This document shows, piece after piece, positions 6,799 through 9,719 of a stretch of 9,719 nt of DNA; position 1 is the first letter of the stretch; each line of letters starts with the position of its first letter. A program made the translations under genes and the position numbers. The DNA is from Patescibacteria group bacterium (GTDB taxonomy: Bacteria; Patescibacteriota; Patescibacteriia; JAGPKW01): positions 1 through 9,719 of the forward strand of contig JAGPKW010000021.1 in the NCBI GenBank assembly GCA_018053685.1, written 5' to 3'. Under the pieces are notes generated by a model. The model did no database searches, was not told where the DNA came from, and saw only the letters and a program-made list of their open reading frames with translations.

Positions 6799-7722
6799 TT
6801 ATATTATTTCTATTTCTTCTTCAAGTATTATACCTAAATTACTTAATACTTTTTCTTTTATAATATCTATTAATCTTTTTATATCTTTATATTTTGCATG
6901 CTCATTATTAATTATAAAATTAGCATGTATAGTTGATATTTCAGCATCATTGATTTTAAGTCCTTTTAATCCTAATTTATCTATGATAAATGCTACTGGT
7001 ATTTGTTTTTTATCTAAAAAAATATTGCTTTCTTGATATTTCTTCATAAAATCAACTAATTTTTTATTATTTATATCATAAACAATATTTTTAAATATAC
7101 ATCCAGCAGAAAATTTATTTATTGGCTGAGTTTTCATCTTAATTAACATGTTTTTTCTGTATATTTCCTTTATCTCATTCATATCATCAACTTTATCTAA
7201 CTTAAAAACAGCTTTTTCTATAATATATTTATTTTTATTCTTTTTAAATACAGAATTTCTATAAGAAAACTCACATTCTTTATTGTTGAACACTTTTTTT
7301 ATTCTATTATTAATATCAAATACCTCAACATGATCTAGATTATTTTCTATTTCTCCACCAAATGATCCTGCATTTCCAAATATTGCCCCACCAATAGTTC
7401 CAGGTATTCCACTGCCCCATTCTAATCCTTTTAAATTATTATTTATTGAAGTATTTATTACAAATTGAAAGTTATCTCCTGCTTCTACTTCTATAAAATT
7501 ACCATCAATCTTTATTCCTTTATTTTCCACTTTTATAACACTATATTCTTTGATTCTATCACTGATTAATAAATTACTACCACCACCAAGTATTAAATAT
7601 TTATTATTATCTATTTTGTCTAATATATTTAATATATCATTTTTATCCTTTATAATATATAAAATTTTTGGATTAGCCCCAATTCTAAATGTAGTATAAT
7701 CTTTTAAATTAATATCTTCCAT
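6799..7722 (-). CDS. murB: UDP-N-acetylenolpyruvoylglucosamine reductase MurB
   Basis: MurB is the FAD enzyme that reduces UDP-GlcNAc-enolpyruvate with NADPH to UDP-N-acetylmuramate, a committed step of peptidoglycan synthesis in the cytoplasm. The 307-aa length fits the shorter type II enzymes. Visible motifs are TTFRIGAN at 10-17, the FAD-binding LGGGSNLLISD at 45-55, WGSGIPGTIGGAIFGNAGSFGGEI at 102-125, SYRNSVFK at 153-160, SAGCIFKN at 205-212, and the terminal glutamates at 301-303. The residue aligned with the catalytic serine that donates a proton to the enol is Cys208; cysteine is chemically able to replace it. It starts 2 nt after the stop of a 39-aa membrane protein and is followed by a 43-aa one, so all three probably form one operon. 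No Shine-Dalgarno motif precedes the ATG, consistent with coupled translation. Confidence 0.96.
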   Translation of the reverse strand: MEDINLKDYTTFRIGANPKILYIIKDKNDILNILDKIDNNKYLILGGGSNLLISDRIKEYSVIKVENKGIKIDGNFIEVEAGDNFQFVINTSINNNLKGLEWGSGIPGTIGGAIFGNAGSFGGEIENNLDHVEVFDINNRIKKVFNNKECEFSYRNSVFKKNKNKYIIEKAVFKLDKVDDMNEIKEIYRKNMLIKMKTQPINKFSAGCIFKNIVYDINNKKLVDFMKKYQESNIFLDKKQIPVAFIIDKLGLKGLKINDAEISTIHANFIINNEHAKYKDIKRLIDIIKEKVLSNLGIILEEEIEII

Positions 7723-7724
7723 AA

Positions 7725-7844
7725 TTATTTAATAAATCTCATATAAACATCTTTAGTTAAAAAAAATGTTATTGCTACCACAAATACTGTATATAAAAAC
7801 AATAAAATAAATAAATATACTTTATACATTTTTTCGTCGTCCAT
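7725..7844 (-). CDS. Small single-span membrane protein, 39 aa, directly upstream of murB
   Basis: The 39 residues run MDDEKMYKVYLFILLF at the start and end VYMRFIK. An acidic N-terminus, one hydrophobic helix at about 9-30 and a basic C-terminal tail suggest a single-pass inner-membrane protein with N-terminus outside and C-terminus inside by the positive-inside rule. The frame ends with TAA two nucleotides before the murB ATG, the spacing expected of translational coupling and the main argument that it is real. The Met at codon 6 is an alternative start. No clear Shine-Dalgarno motif is seen. The 7-residue basic end and the position beside a cell-wall gene recall small divisome or envelope proteins, but no family is recognisable. 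Confidence 0.62.
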   Translation of the reverse strand: MDDEKMYKVYLFILLFLYTVFVVAITFFLTKDVYMRFIK

Positions 7845-7872
7845 TTTATTATCTTAACAAAAAATATTATGA

Positions 7873-7901
7873 TTGAAATATTAAATATTTAATGCTATAT
7901 T
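7873..7901 (+). promoter_or_regulatory. Promoter of tRNA-Arg
   Basis: TTGAAA (7873-7878) and TATATT (7896-7901) are separated by 17 nt and lie 14 nt before the mature tRNA start, which suits a short 5' leader removed by RNase P. The spacer contains the palindrome TTAAATATTTAA. This gap is also the upstream region of the leftward murB cluster, for which I see no convincing promoter. Confidence 0.7.
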
Positions 7902-7915
7902 TTATAAAATTGCAA

Positions 7916-7990
7916 GCATCTATAGTTCAATGGATAGAACACAAGATTGCGGATCTTGGAATAGAGGTTCGATTCCTCTTAGATGTACCA
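7916..7990 (+). tRNA. tRNA-Arg, anticodon GCG
   Basis: A complete 75-nt cloverleaf includes an encoded CCA end. The acceptor stem is GCATCTA with TAGATGT, seven pairs with an unusual G1-U72 wobble, and the discriminator base is A. The D arm is GTTC/GAAC with an eight-base loop AATGGATA that carries the GG pair and A20. The anticodon arm is CAAGA/TCTTG with loop TTGCGGA, so the anticodon is GCG at 7949-7951 followed by G37. The variable loop is GAAT and the T arm is AGAGG-TTCGATT-CCTCT. A20, C35 and A73 are recognised arginine identity elements. GCG reads CGC and CGU. Most bacteria use ACG deaminated to ICG by TadA, so this is an atypical arginine isoacceptor. Confidence 0.95.
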
Positions 7991-8018
7991 AAAATCTCTA
8001 GAATTAACTAGAGATTTT
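7991..8018. terminator. Bidirectional terminator shared by tRNA-Arg and the half-MFS gene
   Basis: An 11-bp inverted repeat, AAAATCTCTAG and CTAGAGATTTT, encloses the six-base loop AATTAA. It begins immediately after the CCA of the tRNA and has T-rich 3' ends on both strands. The TAA stop of the leftward membrane protein (8004-8006) lies in the loop and its last codons form one arm. Confidence 0.82.
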
Positions 8019-8750
8019 CTTAGGTCTTCCTCTTTTTTTAGGAGCGATTGTTGATAGTGATTTTTTCTTCATATCTTTTTCATAATCTTCTACATCCTTT
8101 AATTCAAACAACTTATCATTTTTTGTATGTTTATTAGTTTTAAATAAATCATTTTTCATACCTATTAATACAATAGATCCTACCATACCTAATGTACCTA
8201 TTATTAAAAATATAAATTGAAAACCAAAGTTAGATACAACAACAGCTCCAATTACAGCAGTTAAAGATAAAACTACATCTATCAATATATCATGAATCGC
8301 CCACTCCCTAGATCCTTCTCCTTTATCAGCATGTCTTGAAAATATTGCTACCCATGATGGATAAGTCATAGCAGAAGAAACACCCAATATTATTTCTGCC
8401 ATATATAGTTGAGGAACATTTATTATTAATGGGAAAAATAAATATATAAGAGATGACATTATTGTACCTATAAATTCAAAATAAAAATCATCTTCTTCGC
8501 CCTGAATTTTCTCTATAATTTCAGATACGACAAGTTGCGTTAAGCTTCTTGTTATAAGATATATGGCTGTTGAAATACCTATTACTTCTAATGTTGCACC
8601 ATATATATTATTAATTATAAAAATGGCAAAAATAGGTGCAACAAGACCAAACCCTCCAGATATTAAGATATCAGAATAAATCAAAACCTTTATAACTTTA
8701 TTTACTCCTTCGAGAGATAAGGGAGCTTCAGATTGTTTTTTTTGTGACAT
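8004..8750 (-). CDS. Half-size MFS-like membrane protein (six helices) with AT-hook-like tail
   Basis: The 248-aa protein has six predicted membrane helices (about 22-46, 55-79, 90-110, 114-137, 150-173, 177-198), the size of one MFS half rather than the usual twelve. Supporting an MFS origin are the SDILISGGFGLVAPIFAIFI first helix, YLITRSLTQ in helix 2, an acidic cytoplasmic loop in the motif-A position (QGEEDDF, so motif A is not conserved), and MTYPSWVAIFSRH at the end of helix 4. It may be a dimerising half-transporter or a non-transporting relative. No substrate can be assigned. After the last helix comes a charged 50-residue cytoplasmic tail ending PKKRGRPKKISS; KRGRPKK at 239-245 matches the AT-hook core RGRP, which binds the minor groove of AT-rich DNA. 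A weak Shine-Dalgarno site (AAAGG) sits 3 nt before the ATG. The length is intact, not a frameshift: the C-terminus ends exactly in a terminator. Confidence 0.8.
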   Translation of the reverse strand: MSQKKQSEAPLSLEGVNKVIKVLIYSDILISGGFGLVAPIFAIFIINNIYGATLEVIGISTAIYLITRSLTQLVVSEIIEKIQGEEDDFYFEFIGTIMSSLIYLFFPLIINVPQLYMAEIILGVSSAMTYPSWVAIFSRHADKGEGSREWAIHDILIDVVLSLTAVIGAVVVSNFGFQFIFLIIGTLGMVGSIVLIGMKNDLFKTNKHTKNDKLFELKDVEDYEKDMKKKSLSTIAPKKRGRPKKISS

Positions 8751-8826
8751 AAACCTTTTTGATTATTAAATTATTATTTTTTATTTTATCACTTTTTATA
8801 TTTTTAAAAAATCTGTGGAAAAAAAT

Positions 8827-8854
8827 AAAGCTCTATCTTTAGATAGAGCTTTTT
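8827..8854 (-). terminator. Terminator of the 158-aa HNH-like gene
   Basis: On the minus strand an 11-bp stem (AAAGCTCTATC and GATAGAGCTTT as read on plus) encloses a four-base loop and is followed by the T-rich tract TTTATTTTT. It starts 15 nt after the stop codon of the 158-aa gene. The remaining gap to the half-MFS gene (8751-8826) shows nothing else that I can support. Confidence 0.8.
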
Positions 8855-8869
8855 AATTTTATTGCTATT

Positions 8870-9346
8870 TTATTTTTTGGATAAATATAATTTTGGTTTT
8901 CTTATTGTATATTGGTTTCTATATTTACAGACAAATCTCCATTCAGGATCTAATAGATATTTGTTTATCATCCTACAAATCTCAAATGGGTTTTTAGCTT
9001 TAAACATAGCATTCCAATAATACAATATTTTTTCTTTATCAACTTTACAATCATACTTAGTCTTGAAATCAGCTTTATTTTTATAAAATTCACTTATTAT
9101 TCTTTCATCCCTTTTTTTGCATACTATTTTATAATGTGTATTCTCAAAAAATATATTTATCACCTTGCAAGCACTTATTGGGTCCCTATTCCCAACTATT
9201 GCATGCCAGCAAAAATGATAGAAAGCATTTATTTTGATTGGATACCGCCCCCTCCTGTCATAAGTTCTAGATTTTGGAATTCTATGATGTATATTATCTT
9301 TCTGTATTTCCAACCTATCCCTTATAGCACTACTAGAGTCCTCCAT
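8870..9346 (-). CDS. HNH-like protein with an internally repeated 33-residue module
   Basis: This 158-aa basic protein has no membrane segment. Residues 18-54 (NIHHRIPKSR, then N40, then FCWHAIVGNR) have the H-H...N...H layout of small HNH-fold nuclease-like proteins: H20/H21, N40 and H48 could form the metal site, although no CxxC zinc pairs are present. I recall comparable HHxxPxSR...WHxxFGN proteins as common short hypotheticals in Patescibacteria. Residues 47-79 and 111-143 align end to end without gaps and share W, A, P, C, I, N, V, C, K and R at equivalent positions; the second copy has Asn112 in place of His48, so it is probably structural or DNA-binding rather than catalytic. The tail is Lys/Arg rich. 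Translation is supported by AAAGGAGGA at 9351-9359, with AGGAGG ending 5 nt before the ATG. Nuclease activity is an inference; a DNA- or RNA-binding regulator is equally possible. Confidence 0.78.
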   Translation of the reverse strand: MEDSSSAIRDRLEIQKDNIHHRIPKSRTYDRRGRYPIKINAFYHFCWHAIVGNRDPISACKVINIFFENTHYKIVCKKRDERIISEFYKNKADFKTKYDCKVDKEKILYYWNAMFKAKNPFEICRMINKYLLDPEWRFVCKYRNQYTIRKPKLYLSKK

Positions 9347-9379
9347 AAAGTCCTCCTTTATAAAAGATGGTATATTTTT

Positions 9380-9408
9380 ATTATATTATTTTATTCTTTT
9401 CTTTTAAA
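9380..9408 (-). promoter_or_regulatory. Predicted promoter of the HNH-like gene
   Basis: On the minus strand TTTAAA (9403-9408) and a consensus TATAAT (9380-9385) are separated by 17 nt. Transcription would start near 9373, about 27 nt before the start codon and upstream of the strong Shine-Dalgarno site. Confidence 0.55.
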
Positions 9409-9448
9409 CCCCCATATTTTTGGCTTATAAAAATTATTTTTCAATAAT

Positions 9449-9477
9449 TATACACAAGAAAAATATTATGATATAAT
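9449..9477 (+). promoter_or_regulatory. Predicted extended -10 promoter of the PLDc_N-type gene
   Basis: TGATATAAT (9469-9477) is a perfect extended -10, with TATACA at the -35 position (9449-9454) and a 17-nt spacer. Transcription would start near 9484, 23 nt before the ATG. The core TGATATAATTAA is identical to the ybaB promoter at 2469-2480. A small inverted repeat, AATTATT-TTTC-AATAATT (9432-9449), adjoins the -35 and could be an operator. Confidence 0.6.
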
Positions 9478-9506
9478 TAATACATAATTAATTTATTTTA
9501 AAAAAT

Positions 9507-9719
9507 ATGTATAAAAATTATTATATCCCAAGCTCTCCATTAGATTCATTTTTAAAATTTATTATTACTCTAGCTATTATATTATTTATAATTTGGGCTA
9601 TTGCATTCTGGATAAAAATGATAGTTCATTTAATGAATTCTAAATCAGAAGATAAAGTTGCATGGGTATTAATACTATTATCAACAAATATCATTGGAGC
9701 TTTAATATATTATGGTGTT
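9507..9719 (+). CDS. PLDc_N-type small membrane protein, N-terminal part (cut by window edge)
   Basis: The first 71 residues are present; the frame is open to the window end. After a short polar start (MYKNYYIPSSPLDSF) there is one membrane helix at about 16-42 containing IIWAIAFWIKM, then a polar hinge with NSKSEDK. The start of a second helix, VAWVLILLSTNIIGALIYYGV, follows. The order W...(charged hinge)K-x-x-W-x-L-x-x-L-x-x-x-x-G-A-x-x-Y-Y is that of the phospholipase D-nuclease N-terminal (PLDc_N) domain, which occurs in cardiolipin synthases and as stand-alone two-helix proteins. The fragment cannot show whether a PLD catalytic domain follows. There is no Shine-Dalgarno motif; the leader just before the ATG is A/T only. 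Confidence 0.75.
   Translation, partial: MYKNYYIPSSPLDSFLKFIITLAIILFIIWAIAFWIKMIVHLMNSKSEDKVAWVLILLSTNIIGALIYYGV

Noticed and set aside
7916..8750. tRNA-Arg as attachment site of an integrated element carrying the half-MFS and HNH-like genes
   Set aside because: I found no repeat of the tRNA 3' end downstream and no integrase. The neighbours have the same base composition and a tidy shared terminator.
8814..8822. TTTTCCACA on the minus strand, one mismatch from a DnaA box
   Set aside because: It is a single isolated copy in a short intergenic gap, which is expected by chance in a sequence of this composition.
9134..9430. Plus-strand 98-codon open frame
   Set aside because: It is antisense to the HNH-like gene, which has a strong Shine-Dalgarno site, internal repeat structure and terminator. 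The plus frame runs across that gene's promoter and has no ribosome-binding site.

Overview
The window is very AT-rich, with dense, short-spaced bacterial genes. It most likely comes from a Patescibacteria (CPR) genome. The evidence is the base composition, the streamlined housekeeping genes, a SecA whose region before the YGTNNEFGFDYLRDN motif is longer than in E. coli, and a 197-aa protein beside ybaB-recR of a kind I associate with conserved hypotheticals of CPR genomes, perhaps class ABY1. That placement is an inference from memory and was not tested. The standard code fits: no reading frame is broken by TGA. However, none of the eleven complete genes ends in TGA (eight TAA, three TAG).

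Layout. Positions 1-1719 (minus) hold a replication pair: dnaB, the replicative helicase, followed by the start of dnaX, the clamp-loader gamma/tau subunit, cut by the window edge. Back-to-back promoters at 1770-1834 drive dnaB to the left and, to the right, a 197-aa two-module protein, then ybaB and recR (1872-3403). recR meets the convergent ribosomal gene rplU at one palindromic terminator that contains both stop codons. rplU has a perfect consensus promoter just after secA, the preprotein translocase motor (3822-6542, minus).

From 6604 to 7844 (minus) is a murB cluster: a 39-aa membrane miniprotein ending 2 nt before murB, then murB, then a 43-aa membrane miniprotein with a strong Shine-Dalgarno site, then a hairpin terminator. 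A tRNA-Arg with the unusual anticodon GCG (7916-7990, plus) has its own promoter and shares a bidirectional terminator with a convergent six-helix 'half' MFS protein that carries an AT-hook-like tail (8004-8750). Next comes a 158-aa HNH-like protein with an internal gapless repeat (8870-9346, minus). The window closes with the start of a plus-strand PLDc_N-type membrane protein.

The left two-thirds is core machinery: replication, recombination, protein export and ribosome. The right third mixes cell-wall synthesis with small or poorly characterised membrane and nucleic-acid-binding proteins, and holds the most novel material. I found no CRISPR array, insertion sequence, phage gene or obvious defence system.
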